NCBI RefSeq assembly: GCF_029382225.1
Contig: NZ_JARLTC010000038.1
Location: forward strand, 40,255-104,254
Length of the DNA stretch: 64,000 nt
DNA from: Spongiactinospora sp. TRM90649
GTDB lineage: Bacteria > Actinomycetota > Actinomycetes > Streptosporangiales > Streptosporangiaceae
Reading direction: 5' to 3'
Shown here piece by piece: positions 35,602-44,329 of this stretch. Numbering within the stretch: position 1 is the first letter of the stretch; each line of letters starts with the position of its first letter. The notes below the pieces were generated by a model. It worked only from the letters and a program-made list of their open reading frames with translations. It was not told the origin of the DNA and did not search any database. A program made the position numbers and the translations under genes.

Positions 35602-35655
35602 TACCGGGCGTACAACCATCCCGACGCCAAATCGGGATCAAGGTACGCCCGGGTA
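35602..35655 (-). terminator. Nested stem-loop after valS
   Basis: Outer arms of 12-13 bases (35602-35613 with 35643-35655, one bulged G) enclose a second perfect 7-bp hairpin (35618-35624 with 35632-35638). It begins 8 bp after the valS stop on the transcript. Confidence 0.65.
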
Positions 35656-35662
35656 GGGCAGG

Positions 35663-38191
35663 TCACGAGTCGGCGAGGACGACCTCGACGGACGAGTCGG
35701 CGGAGGGAGCCAGGACGAACTCCTCGACGTGGCCGGCCTCGCACAGGTCGTCCTGGGCGGGGCGGATGCGGGTGGCGGACGGGCCGGCGACCGTGAGGCG
35801 GGCGACCTCGGCGCGCATGGACAGCTTGGCCTCGGACTTGGCCTTGCGGATCCGGCCGAGGACCTCGGCGACCGCCGTCAGGATCTCGGGGTCTCCCCCG
35901 GAGCCGGCATCGGCGGGGACGGGCCAGGGGGCGCGGTGCACGGAGCCCACGCGCCACCAGGACCAGACTTCCTCGGTGACGAACGGCATGAACGGCGCGA
36001 ACAACCGCAACTGCACATCGAGCGCCCGGCGCAGTGCCACGCGCGCCGAACGGGCCCCGGCGTCGGCGCCGTAGGCCCTGCTCTTCACGAGTTCCAGGTA
36101 GTCGTCGCAGAACGCCCAGAAGAACCGCTCGACGGCCTCCAGGGCACGGGTGTGCTCGTAGCCCTCGAAGGCCGTGGTGGCCTCGTCCACGAGGTGGCCC
36201 AGCCGCGCCAGCATGGAGAGGTCGAGCGCCTCGGTCACCTCGTCGGCCGGGTCGGTCTCACCGAGGCCGAGCACGAACTTCGAGGCGTTGAGGATCTTGA
36301 TCGCCAGTCGCCGGCCGATCTTGAGCTGCCCGACCTCGAACGTGGTGTCGACGCCGAGCCGTCCGCCCGCCGCCCAGTACCGCACCGCGTCGGAGCCGTG
36401 CTTCTCGATCAGCGCGAGCGGGGTGACGACATTGCCCTTGGACTTGGACATCTTCTTGCGGTCGGGGTCGAGCACCCAGCCGGAGATCGCCGCCGAGGAC
36501 CACGGCAGGCGCCGGTGCTCCAGCTCGGCCCGCACCACCGTGCTGAACAGCCAGGTCCGGATGATCTCGTGCGCCTGGGCGCGGAGGTCCATCGGGGTGA
36601 CCTGGTGGTAGAGCGCGTCGTCGACGCCCCAGCGGGCCGCGATCTCGGGGGTCAGCGAGGAGGTCGCCCAGGTGTCCATGACGTCGGGGTCGCCGGTGAA
36701 CCCGCCCGCCTTGCCGCGCTGGTCTTCCGTGTAACCCGGCGGGACGTCGTCGGAGGGGTCGATGGGCAGCGTGCCCTCTTCGGGCAGGATCGGCCGGTCG
36801 TGCACCGGCTGCCCCGTGTCGTCGAGCGGGTACCAAACCGGGATCGGCACGCCGAAGAAGCGCTGCCTGGAGATCAGCCAGTCGCCCGCGAGCCCTTCGA
36901 CCCAGTTGTCGTAGCGCACGCGCATCCGCGCGGGGTGCCAGTTCAGCTCGGCCCCGCGGCCGAGGAGCGCACGGCGCAGCTCGGGATCGCGCCCGCCGTT
37001 GCGGATGTACCACTGGCGGGTGGTGACGATCTCCAGGGGCTTCTCGCCGCGCTCGTAGAACTTCACGGGACGGCTGATCGCCCGGGGCTCCCCTTCGAGG
37101 TCGCCGCTCTCGCGGAGCATGGCGACGGCGCGCTCCTTGGCCTCGGCGACCGTATGCCCGGCCAGCTCGGAGTACGGCCCCGCCGGGACGCCCTCGGGCG
37201 GCTCGGGCAGCAGCCGGCCGTCCCAGCCGATCACCGGGCGGGTCGCCAGGCCCAGCTCGCGCCACCAGGTGACGTCGGTGATGTCGCCGAAGGTGCAGAT
37301 CATCGCGATGCCCGACCCCTTGTCGGGCTCGGCCAGATGGTGGGCGAGGACCGGAACCTCCACGCCGAACACCGGCGTGGAGACCGACGTGCCGAACAGG
37401 GGCCGGTAGCGCTCGTCGTCGGGGTGGGCGACCAGCGCCACGCAGGCGGGGATCAGCTCGGGGCGGGTGGTCTCGATCCACACCCGCTCGCCGCCCGGCC
37501 GGTGGAAGGAGATCCGGTGGTAGGCGCCGGGCCACTCCCGGTCTTCCAGCTCGGCCTGGGCGACGGCGGTGCGGTAGGTGACGTCCCACAGGGTGGGGGC
37601 CTCGGCCAGGTACGCCTCGCCCCGCCGCAGGTTGCGCAGGAAGGCGCGCTGGGACACGGCCTGGGAGTGGTCGCCGATGGTGGTGTAGAGCAGCGACCAG
37701 TCGACCGACAGGCCGACGCGCCGCCACATCTCCTCGAACGCCCGCTCGTCGACCTCGGTGAGCCGGTGGCACAGCTCCACGAAGTTGCGGCGCGAGATCG
37801 GCACCTGCCGCCCGCCCGGCTTCGACGGCGGCTCGAAGTCGGGGTCGTACGGCATCGCCGGGTCGCACCGCACGCCGAAGTGGTTCTGCACCCGGCGCTC
37901 GGTGGGCAGGCCGTTGTCGTCCCAGCCGATGGGGTAGAACACGGTCTTGCCGCGCATCCGCTGGAACCGGGCGATGAGGTCGGTGTGGGTATATGACAGC
38001 ACGTGGCCGATGTGCAGCGAGCCGGAGACGGTCGGCGGCGGAGTGTCGATCGAGAAGATGTCCTCACGCGGCCTGGCGCGGTCGAATCGGTAGGTGCCCT
38101 CGGCCTCCCAGCGCGCTACCAATACCGCTTCGAGCCCGCCGAGAGTGGGTTTCTCGGGCACGGCGGCATGGCGCGATCGCTGTTCGGTCAT
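35663..38191 (-). CDS. valS: Valyl-tRNA synthetase
   Basis: 842 residues. Class I synthetase: SGSLHIGH (HIGH at about 60-63), the editing CP1 domain (about 180-390, TTRPELIPACVAL), KKMSKSKGN near 580, anticodon-binding domain (about 640-760). It charges tRNA-Val with valine and edits threonine. The sequence DDNGLPTERRVQN after the HIGH region and the shortened C-terminus without a long coiled-coil arm are features I associate with the archaeal-like ValRS group rather than the usual Streptomyces type. ATG 38191 has AAGGA three bases before it. Single copy or second copy cannot be told here. Confidence 0.95.
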   Translation of the reverse strand: MTEQRSRHAAVPEKPTLGGLEAVLVARWEAEGTYRFDRARPREDIFSIDTPPPTVSGSLHIGHVLSYTHTDLIARFQRMRGKTVFYPIGWDDNGLPTERRVQNHFGVRCDPAMPYDPDFEPPSKPGGRQVPISRRNFVELCHRLTEVDERAFEEMWRRVGLSVDWSLLYTTIGDHSQAVSQRAFLRNLRRGEAYLAEAPTLWDVTYRTAVAQAELEDREWPGAYHRISFHRPGGERVWIETTRPELIPACVALVAHPDDERYRPLFGTSVSTPVFGVEVPVLAHHLAEPDKGSGIAMICTFGDITDVTWWRELGLATRPVIGWDGRLLPEPPEGVPAGPYSELAGHTVAEAKERAVAMLRESGDLEGEPRAISRPVKFYERGEKPLEIVTTRQWYIRNGGRDPELRRALLGRGAELNWHPARMRVRYDNWVEGLAGDWLISRQRFFGVPIPVWYPLDDTGQPVHDRPILPEEGTLPIDPSDDVPPGYTEDQRGKAGGFTGDPDVMDTWATSSLTPEIAARWGVDDALYHQVTPMDLRAQAHEIIRTWLFSTVVRAELEHRRLPWSSAAISGWVLDPDRKKMSKSKGNVVTPLALIEKHGSDAVRYWAAGGRLGVDTTFEVGQLKIGRRLAIKILNASKFVLGLGETDPADEVTEALDLSMLARLGHLVDEATTAFEGYEHTRALEAVERFFWAFCDDYLELVKSRAYGADAGARSARVALRRALDVQLRLFAPFMPFVTEEVWSWWRVGSVHRAPWPVPADAGSGGDPEILTAVAEVLGRIRKAKSEAKLSMRAEVARLTVAGPSATRIRPAQDDLCEAGHVEEFVLAPSADSSVEVVLADS

Positions 38192-38264
38192 GCGTCCTTA
38201 TGGTAGCCCGGTCACCTGTCCGAACGGGCTAGGGTTTTTCGCATACCTGGAAGGGGGAGGCGTT

Positions 38265-38579
38265 ATGGCGGACAAGGCGGAGAAGCCGGATCTGGCGTGG
38301 CGCGCCATCGGAGGGCTGGTCGCCCTCGGCGTGGGGTTCGCCACCCGCAAGGCCATCGAGTTCGGCTGGCAGAAGGCCACGGGCAAGAAGCCCCCGGCCG
38401 ACCCCGACTCGCTGGAGATCGGCATCGCCGAGGCGATCGGCTACGCGGTGGTCACCGCGGTCGGCATGGAGGTGGCCAGGATCGTGGCGACGCGCGCTGC
38501 GGCCAAGCGCTACAAGGCGTGGTCCGGCGCCAGGGCCGAGGCCAAGGCGATCGCCCAGGTGGCGACCCCGAAGGCGTGA
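38265..38579 (+). CDS. DUF4235 membrane protein
   Basis: 104 residues. Two hydrophobic segments (AWRAIGGLVALGVGFATRKA and EAIGYAVVTAVGMEVARIV) flank a short GKKPPADPDSLE linker; a basic C-terminus follows. Conserved actinobacterial family, function unknown. ATG 38265 has GGGGGAGG four bases upstream. Divergent from valS. Confidence 0.85.
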   Translation: MADKAEKPDLAWRAIGGLVALGVGFATRKAIEFGWQKATGKKPPADPDSLEIGIAEAIGYAVVTAVGMEVARIVATRAAAKRYKAWSGARAEAKAIAQVATPKA

Positions 38580-38653
38580 GCCGTCGCGCCGGGCTTTCCC
38601 GGCGCGGCACTGAAGGCGTGAGCCGTCGCGCGGGGGTTTCCCCGGCGCGGCGC
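38570..38653. repeat. Tandem duplication of gene end plus terminator, two 42-bp units
   Basis: The 20-mer covering the last codons, stop and following bases of the DUF4235 gene (38570-38589) is repeated exactly at 38612-38631, offset 42 bp. Each copy is followed by its own GC hairpin. Confidence 0.8.
38586..38605 (+). terminator. Hairpin terminator after DUF4235 gene
   Basis: Perfect 8-bp stem (GCGCCGGG/CCCGGCGC) with a CTTT loop, 7 bp after the stop. A diverged second copy follows at about 38628-38650. Confidence 0.7.
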
Positions 38654-38733
38654 CTGGAGCGGTTCCAGGTCCGCCGTGGCGGCCTTCCCGGGCCCGGCGG
38701 GGGCACGGGAAGGCTCGCACGCTCCGGCCGGTC

Positions 38734-40110
38734 TCAGGGGGTCTCCAGGGCGTTCAGGAACTCCCCCGCCCAGCGGTCCACGTTGTAGGTGGCCACTCGC
38801 CTGCGCAGGGAGCGCATCCGCCTGGCCAGTTCGTGCGGGGTCGCGCGCATGCCGGCGAGCATGGCGCGTTTGAGGCCGTCCACGTCGTAGGGGTTGACCA
38901 GGAACGCCTGCCGCAGCTCGTCGGCCGCGCCGGCGAACTCACTGAGCACGAGCGCGCCGCGCAGGTCGTGACGGCAGGCGATGTACTCCTTCGCCACCAG
39001 GTTCATCCCGTCGCGCAGCGGGGTGACCACCATGACGTCGGCGGCCAGGTACAGGGCGGCCAGCTCGTTGCGCTGGTACGACTGGTGCAGGTACTGCACC
39101 GGCTGGTGCCCGATCAGCCCCTGCTCGCCGTTGATCCTGCCGACCTGCAGCTCAATGCCGTTGCGCAGCCGCCGGTACTCCTCCACCCGCTCCCTGCTGG
39201 GCGTGGCGATCTGCACGAAGACGGCGTCGCCGGCGTTGACCGCGCCGTCGGCGAGCAGTTCGCCGAACGCCTTGAGCCGCTGGCCGATGCCCTTGGTGTA
39301 GTCCAGGCGGTCCACGCCGAGCAGCACGTGCTCGGGGTCGCCCAGTTCGGTGCGGATCTCCTTGGCCCTGGCCACCACGTGCGGCTCGCGGACCAGGGTG
39401 TCCAGTTCGCCGAAGTCCACGGAGATGGGGAACGCCTCGGCGCGGATGACCCGGCCGTCCCGGTAGATCTCGTGCTTCTGGTGCTGCAGGCCGAGCTGGC
39501 GGCGGCACAGGCGGATGAAGTTGGACGCGCCGCCGGGCCGCTGGAAGCCGACCAGGTCGGCGCCGAGCAGGCCGTCCAGGATCTCCCTGCGCCAGGGCAA
39601 CTGCGTGAACAGTTCCGACGGCGGGAACGGGATGTGCAGGAAGAAGCCGATCCGCAGGTCGGGCCGCAGTCTCCGGAGCATCGCCGGCACGAGCTGGAGC
39701 TGGTAGTCCTGCACCCAGACCACGGCGTTCTCCGCCGCGGCGTCGGCCGCGGCCTGCGCGAACCGCTCGTTGACCGCGCGGTAGGCGTCCCACAGCACCC
39801 GCGAGTACACGGGCGGGGCGACGACGTCGTGGTAGAGCGGCCACAGCGTGGCGTTGGAGAACCCCTCGTAGTAGAGCTCGATGTCGGAGGCGGAGAGCGG
39901 CACCGGGATGAGGTGCATGCCGTCGTGGTCGAAGGGGTCGAGCCTCTCGTCGGGCGCGCCGTGCCAGCCGAGCCAGGCGCCGTCGCGCCGCTGCATGACT
40001 GGGGCGATTGCGGTCACCAGTCCACCGGGACTGCGGCGCCACTGTGACTTCCCGTCGCGATCGACGGGAAGCCGGTTGGCGACGATGAGAAAGGAGCTGC
40101 GGCCCTGCAC
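38734..40110 (-). CDS. otsA: Trehalose-6-phosphate synthase
   Basis: 458 residues, GT20 glycosyltransferase. ANRLPVDRDGKSQWRRSPGG, VWVQDYQLQLVPAMLR, FFLHIPFPPSELF, GVDRLDYTKGI and the UDP-glucose site DGMNLVAKEYIACR are all present. It joins UDP- or GDP-glucose to glucose-6-phosphate. The GTG at 40110 has GGAGG four bases upstream; the more distal GTG at 40140 is not supported. No trehalose-phosphatase (otsB) is adjacent, so dephosphorylation must be encoded elsewhere. Confidence 0.95.
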   Translation of the reverse strand: MQGRSSFLIVANRLPVDRDGKSQWRRSPGGLVTAIAPVMQRRDGAWLGWHGAPDERLDPFDHDGMHLIPVPLSASDIELYYEGFSNATLWPLYHDVVAPPVYSRVLWDAYRAVNERFAQAAADAAAENAVVWVQDYQLQLVPAMLRRLRPDLRIGFFLHIPFPPSELFTQLPWRREILDGLLGADLVGFQRPGGASNFIRLCRRQLGLQHQKHEIYRDGRVIRAEAFPISVDFGELDTLVREPHVVARAKEIRTELGDPEHVLLGVDRLDYTKGIGQRLKAFGELLADGAVNAGDAVFVQIATPSRERVEEYRRLRNGIELQVGRINGEQGLIGHQPVQYLHQSYQRNELAALYLAADVMVVTPLRDGMNLVAKEYIACRHDLRGALVLSEFAGAADELRQAFLVNPYDVDGLKRAMLAGMRATPHELARRMRSLRRRVATYNVDRWAGEFLNALETP

Positions 40111-40288
40111 GCTTCCTCCAATGGTCGGCTGAATGACCACCTTACGAAAGGGACACGGGACGCTTTCGCTCGGCTACCGGACGAATGCGCAAGAACAGCA
40201 TAAAACCCAGCTTCCACTCCATCCTAATCAGATGGGGGAACATGCCTTCGCGCAGGGAGGGTCCTGGAGTGCGCTTTACTTCGCGCTT

Positions 40289-41272
40289 TCAGCCGGGGGT
40301 GATGGAACGGGGGCCCTGAGCGGGAAGCTCGGAGGCGCCCTCTGGCGGCTCGGGCGGCGCGATCTGGCGACGGAGGTCCGCGCGCACGGCCCCGGCCAGG
40401 CGCCTGGTGGCGGTGCGGTTCAGTGCCGCTCCGGCGACGGCGCCGGTCAGGAAGGGGCCCAGGGTGGTGAGATGGCGTCCGAGCGTGCGCATCAGGCGAT
40501 TGCGCAAGGCGGTCTTGGCGGCGGCGCCGAGGGCGATGGTCACCGAGCCCGGCGCGAGGGGGTCCACGCCGCGCTGCTTCGACCAGGCGACCGCGAAGGC
40601 GAGCGCGCGCTGCCCGCCGTTGCCGGGCACCTGCACGCCGTACACCTCGTGCAGTTCGGCGATGAGCTTGGTCTCGATGGCCGCGACCACCAGGGTCTCG
40701 GCGACGAGCTGGGCGGGGGCGGAAAGGAGCAGCGGCGGAGCGGCGAACTGCGCCGTCGCCAGCGCGCCGCCGACGGCGCCGACGGCGGTCGTGGCCTTGG
40801 CCGCCGTACGCACCAGGTCGTCGGCGAGGGCCTCGCCGGACAGACCGTAGTGGTGTTCCTGGAGGGTTCGCAGATCACGGACGGGCACGCGGGGAGCGGT
40901 GGCCATATAGATGTCCGCGAGCCACCTGCCACGGCCCGCTCCGGACTCCTTGGCCTTCCTCCCCGCCGTCACCAGGGCCGAGGTGAGCCTGCCCATCAGC
41001 CGCCGGCGCTCGGCGCGGTCCAGCTCGCCGGGCTCGGTCAGCCGGCCGACCAGGACCGCGACCTCGTCACCCGGCTCGGCGCCCGCACCGCCGCTCGGCT
41101 CGCCGGCGTCGTGCCGGGAACCGGGTGCCGCCGCGGGGTCGTCGGCGGGCCGGTCCGCCGGGCCCGGCTCGGCCGCCTTGGACGCCCCGGTCGTGGTCAC
41201 GGGTGCGTCTGGCGTCCGGCCGGGCTCGCCGGTGTCGTCGTCGCGCGACGGTCGATCCGCTGTGCTCGCCAC
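40289..41272 (-). CDS. EcsC-like membrane-associated protein
   Basis: 327 residues. A disordered Asp/Pro/Ala-rich N-terminus (about 1-70) precedes a helical domain with two amphipathic-hydrophobic stretches (AAKATTAVGAVGGALATAQF and LLSAPAQLVAETLVVAAIET) and a C-terminal one (LTTLGPFLTGAVAGAALNRT). The arrangement resembles EcsC, but the match is by impression only. GTG 41272 has GGGAGG nine bases upstream. It lies 34 bp after the DUF4193 gene on the same strand. Function unknown. Confidence 0.6.
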   Translation of the reverse strand: MASTADRPSRDDDTGEPGRTPDAPVTTTGASKAAEPGPADRPADDPAAAPGSRHDAGEPSGGAGAEPGDEVAVLVGRLTEPGELDRAERRRLMGRLTSALVTAGRKAKESGAGRGRWLADIYMATAPRVPVRDLRTLQEHHYGLSGEALADDLVRTAAKATTAVGAVGGALATAQFAAPPLLLSAPAQLVAETLVVAAIETKLIAELHEVYGVQVPGNGGQRALAFAVAWSKQRGVDPLAPGSVTIALGAAAKTALRNRLMRTLGRHLTTLGPFLTGAVAGAALNRTATRRLAGAVRADLRRQIAPPEPPEGASELPAQGPRSITPG

Positions 41273-41306
41273 TCTGCGGCGCCTCCCTCAAGATCCGTCG
41301 GGTCGA

Positions 41307-41606
41307 TCAGGCGGCGCACTCCCGGCAGATCTGCTCCCCGCCCTTCTCCGAGGCGAGCTGACTGCGGTGATGCACCAGGAAGCACCGCGAGCACGTGAAC
41401 TCGTCGGCCTGGCGAGGAATCACCCGGAGCGAGAGCTCCTCGTTGGACAGGTCGGCGCCGGGCAGCTCAAGCGACTCGGCCAGATCGGTCTCGTCGATGT
41501 CGATGCTGCCCGAGGACTTGTCCGTACGGCGAGCCTGCAGTTCCTGAAGGCTGTCCTCGTTCAGGTCGTCGTCTGTCTTGCGTGGGCTGTCGTAGTCGGT
41601 AGCCAT
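41307..41606 (-). CDS. DUF4193 zinc-ribbon protein
   Basis: 99 residues. Starts MATDYDSPRKTDDD, the typical N-terminus, then an acidic middle and a C-terminal zinc ribbon with CSRC and CREC pairs about 30 residues apart. Homologous to Rv2699c, near dut and suhB in M. tuberculosis. An upstream ATG at 41615 (MEKMATDY) exists, but GGAG is spaced for 41606. Function unknown. Confidence 0.9.
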   Translation of the reverse strand: MATDYDSPRKTDDDLNEDSLQELQARRTDKSSGSIDIDETDLAESLELPGADLSNEELSLRVIPRQADEFTCSRCFLVHHRSQLASEKGGEQICRECAA

Positions 41607-41952
41607 CTTCTCCATCCCCCTCATCTATCTGTCTGCGCACCGTCGCGCGCGTATAACGTCTGGGAGCCCCATCTTGTGCCCGAAAGGTCCGAAGAGATTT
41701 GTGCATCGGTACCCCGCGGGCACGGCCACTGAACCTCCCTGCACGCGTGTGAGCCGTCGCCAATGGGAGTAGTTAGCCAAATATGGCGGAAACCACAGCA
41801 TTGACGCCATGCAGCACCGTGTTCGACGGCACATCCAACCACATGTGCGGCGTGAACGAGACGCCCCCCGCCGGATGAACCGCCGGATACGCCCTCCAGT
41901 TGGTCACTCCCGCCTCCCACACGGCCCTCCGGCCCCTGTGACACGGGGAATC
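41607..41952. other. Intergenic region, 346 bp
   Basis: No gene or strong hairpin seen. Locally AT-rich bases at 41768-41785 may be the DUF4193 promoter, which would leave a leader of more than 140 nt; no clear -35/-10 pair was found. Confidence 0.4.
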
Positions 41953-43413
41953 TCAGCTCTTCCTGATCGCCGCTACCGCCTTCTGCAGCCGCAGCGTCAC
42001 CACCAGTCCGCCCCCGTCACGCGGCACCGCCGTCACATTGCCGCCGTGCGCCTGCACGACCGCGCGCACGATGGACAGGCCCAGCCCGGCCCCCTTGGCC
42101 GAATCGACCCGATCGGCGTTGAGCCGCCGGAACGGCTCGAACAGACCGGAGACCTCGTACGCGGGAACGTGCGGGCCCGTATTGGCCACCTGAACAATCA
42201 GGACATCGTTCGCCATTCCCGTACGGACCCAGATCTTTCCCGATTCGGGCACGTTGTACTTGACCGCGTTCTCCACGAGATTGGCCACACAGCGCTCCAG
42301 CAGGACGGGGTCGCCGGTCGTCTCCGCGCTCAGCAGGTCGGTGGTGACGGTCACACCCGCCTCCTGGGCGACCGGCGCGAGCTGCTCAAGCGCCGTCTCC
42401 GCGACGTCCTTGACGTCGACCGGCTGCCGCACGCTCAGCTCCCGCTCGCTGCGCGCCAGCAGCAGCAGGCCCTCGATGAGCCGCTCGTTCCTGGCGTTGA
42501 CCTCCAGGAGGGTGCGGCCGAGCGCCTTGAGGTCGGCCGACGCCTCCGGGTCGGCCAGCGCGATCTCCAGCACCGTCCGGTTGATGGTGAGCGGCGTGCG
42601 CAGCTCGTGCGAGGCGTTGGCCACGAACCGCCGCTGGGTGTGGAACGCCACGTTGAGCCGGGTGAGCATGGCGTCGAAGGTGTCGGCCAGCTCCTTCAGC
42701 TCGTCGTCGGCGCCCTTGAGGTCGATCCGCTGGTGGGCCAGCGTGCTCTCCGAGAGCTTGCGCGCGGTGGAGGTCATCTGCGCCACCGGGCGCAGCGCCC
42801 GGTCGGCGACGAAGTAGCCGAGGATCAGCGCGAAGATCCCCACCCCGAGCAGGGCGAGCAGCGAGCGGTCCAGCACCTGCGCGCGGGCCGCGACCTTCGT
42901 CAGGTCGCGCTGCTGATCCCACCACTGCATCAGGAACTGCGCCTGTTCCGGGTGGATGCCCTCGAAGTTGAACGGCACGGTCGGCCAGGTGCTGTCGATG
43001 GACGCGCCCACGATCGTGTACATCACGAACAGCAGCAGCGCGCCCGCGGCGAAGAACAGCGCGCCGTAGGTGAGGGTGAGCCGCCAGCGGATGCCGAGCC
43101 TGGAGGGGAAGTCGCGCATCGACTCCCACAGGCCGCGGTCGAGCGGCTGGGCGGCGACCGGCGGCGGGCCGTCCCACGCGGGCGGCCCGGTCGGCGGGGG
43201 CGGCGGCCGGTCACGGCGGCGGCCCTGGTCGAGGTCCTCGGCCGGGCCGAAGCCGTCGGCCTCGCCCCGGCGTCCCGGATGCGGGCTGATCATGGGATGC
43301 GTCGGGCCCGGCGAGCCGGTCGGCGCGGTGAAGGACGGACGAGAGCCCGTGCCCTGCTTGTGCTGCTGCGCCCCCTCCGGCCCCGGCGCCGACGGCCCCC
43401 GTGCCTCGCTCAC
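41953..43413 (-). CDS. Two-component sensor histidine kinase
   Basis: 486 residues. A disordered Pro/Gly-rich cytosolic N-terminus (about 1-95) is followed by helix 1 (LTYGALFFAAGALLLFVMY), an extracytoplasmic sensor of about 60 residues (STWPTVPFNFEGIHPEQAQF), helix 2 (LLGVGIFALILGYFVADRAL), HAMP, the phosphoacceptor NASHELRTPL (His near 266) and HATPase_c with VANLVENAVKYN and GAGLGLSIVR. The GTG start overlaps the response-regulator stop (GTGA), so kinase and regulator are coupled. The signal is unknown. Confidence 0.93.
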   Translation of the reverse strand: MSEARGPSAPGPEGAQQHKQGTGSRPSFTAPTGSPGPTHPMISPHPGRRGEADGFGPAEDLDQGRRRDRPPPPPTGPPAWDGPPPVAAQPLDRGLWESMRDFPSRLGIRWRLTLTYGALFFAAGALLLFVMYTIVGASIDSTWPTVPFNFEGIHPEQAQFLMQWWDQQRDLTKVAARAQVLDRSLLALLGVGIFALILGYFVADRALRPVAQMTSTARKLSESTLAHQRIDLKGADDELKELADTFDAMLTRLNVAFHTQRRFVANASHELRTPLTINRTVLEIALADPEASADLKALGRTLLEVNARNERLIEGLLLLARSERELSVRQPVDVKDVAETALEQLAPVAQEAGVTVTTDLLSAETTGDPVLLERCVANLVENAVKYNVPESGKIWVRTGMANDVLIVQVANTGPHVPAYEVSGLFEPFRRLNADRVDSAKGAGLGLSIVRAVVQAHGGNVTAVPRDGGGLVVTLRLQKAVAAIRKS

Positions 43414-44063
43414 AGCTTGTACCCGACCCCTGGCACGGTCTCGATCACCTGCGGATCGCCGAGCTTCTTGCGCAGAGTCATCATCGTCACCCGCACCACG
43501 TTGGTGAACGGGTCGATGTTCTCGTCCCACGCCTTGTCCAGCAGGTCCTCCTGGCTGACGACCGCGCCCTCGGCGCGCATCAGCTCCTCAAGGACCGCGA
43601 ACTCCTTCTTGGTCAGCGCGATCTCCCTGCCGTCACGGGTGACCAGCCGCTTGGCCGGGTCGAGGCGCACGCCTTCGCGTTCGAGCACCGGCGGCAGGGC
43701 GGGAGCCGAGCGGCGGCCCAGCGCGCGGACGCGCGCGACCAGCTCGACGAACACGAACGGCTTGGCCAGGTAGTCGTCGGCGCCCAGGCCCAGCCCCTCG
43801 ACCTTGTCGTCGACCTCGCCCGAGGCGGTCAGCATCAGGATCCGCGAGGCGGTGCGCCCGGCCACCAGCCGCCTGCACACCTCGTCTCCGTGCACCACAG
43901 GGAGGTCGCGGTCGAGCACGATCACGTCGTAGTCGATGTAACCGGTGCGCTCCAGCGCCCCGCCCCCGTCATAGGCCACGTCCACGGCCATCGCCTCGCG
44001 GCGAAGGCCGGTTGCGATCGCGTCGGCGAGCACCCGCTCGTCCTCGACCACAAGCACTCGCAT
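43410..44063 (-). CDS. OmpR/PhoB-family response regulator
   Basis: 217 residues. The receiver domain has MRVLVVEDE, phospho-acceptor D51 in VIVLDRDLP, LTASGE and ADDYLAKPF. The C-terminal winged helix runs from about 125 (REIALTKKEFAVLEELM, VVRVTMMTLRKKLGDP, ETVPGVGYKL). ATG 44063 has GGAGG 11 bases before it. Two abutting 11-bp direct repeats 83 bp upstream are a likely binding site for the regulator itself. Confidence 0.95.
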   Translation of the reverse strand: MRVLVVEDERVLADAIATGLRREAMAVDVAYDGGGALERTGYIDYDVIVLDRDLPVVHGDEVCRRLVAGRTASRILMLTASGEVDDKVEGLGLGADDYLAKPFVFVELVARVRALGRRSAPALPPVLEREGVRLDPAKRLVTRDGREIALTKKEFAVLEELMRAEGAVVSQEDLLDKAWDENIDPFTNVVRVTMMTLRKKLGDPQVIETVPGVGYKL

Positions 44064-44145
44064 GGGTTCTCGGCACCTCCACAGAAGATCCGCCCGGTGC
44101 GGCCCCTGACTCTCCCGGGACGGTGTCTCATTGTCACCACAGCGG

Positions 44146-44167
44146 CGGTAAGCGCACGGTAAGCGCT
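44146..44167. promoter_or_regulatory. Abutting 11-bp direct repeats, probable response-regulator box
   Basis: CGGTAAGCGCA (44146-44156) and CGGTAAGCGCT (44157-44167) differ only in the last base. OmpR/PhoB proteins bind exactly such tandem sites with 11-bp period. They lie between the regulator gene and the divergent small gene and could control both. Confidence 0.65.
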
Positions 44168-44228
44168 GGTCCCACCATAGGAGAGGCCGGTGACAGGAAG
44201 CACACCCGAGAGATGTGCGAATGGTGGT

Positions 44229-44256
44229 TTGAGGCACATACCGGGTTGGGTACAGC
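44229..44256 (+). promoter_or_regulatory. Possible promoter of the 54-residue gene
   Basis: TTGAGG (44229-44234), 16-bp spacer, TACAGC (44251-44256), about 75 bp before the ATG at 44330. Confidence 0.35.
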
Positions 44257-44329
44257 GTGTGCCACACCCCTGGTGAGGCCTAGCCGGGGTGGCACCGTCC
44301 CTCTCCGCCCCCGAGAAAGAAGGTGAGAC

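Larger units (their letters stand above)
35237..35662. other. Intergenic region, 426 bp
   Basis: Holds no intact gene. It contains a decayed PASTA-like coding fragment (35323-35541) and the nested stem-loop after valS (35602-35655), listed separately. Confidence 0.6.

Noticed and set aside
35538..35660. Short coding frame just after valS on the minus strand
   Set aside because: Third positions are not G/C-rich and the sequence is dominated by the nested inverted repeat, so it is noncoding.
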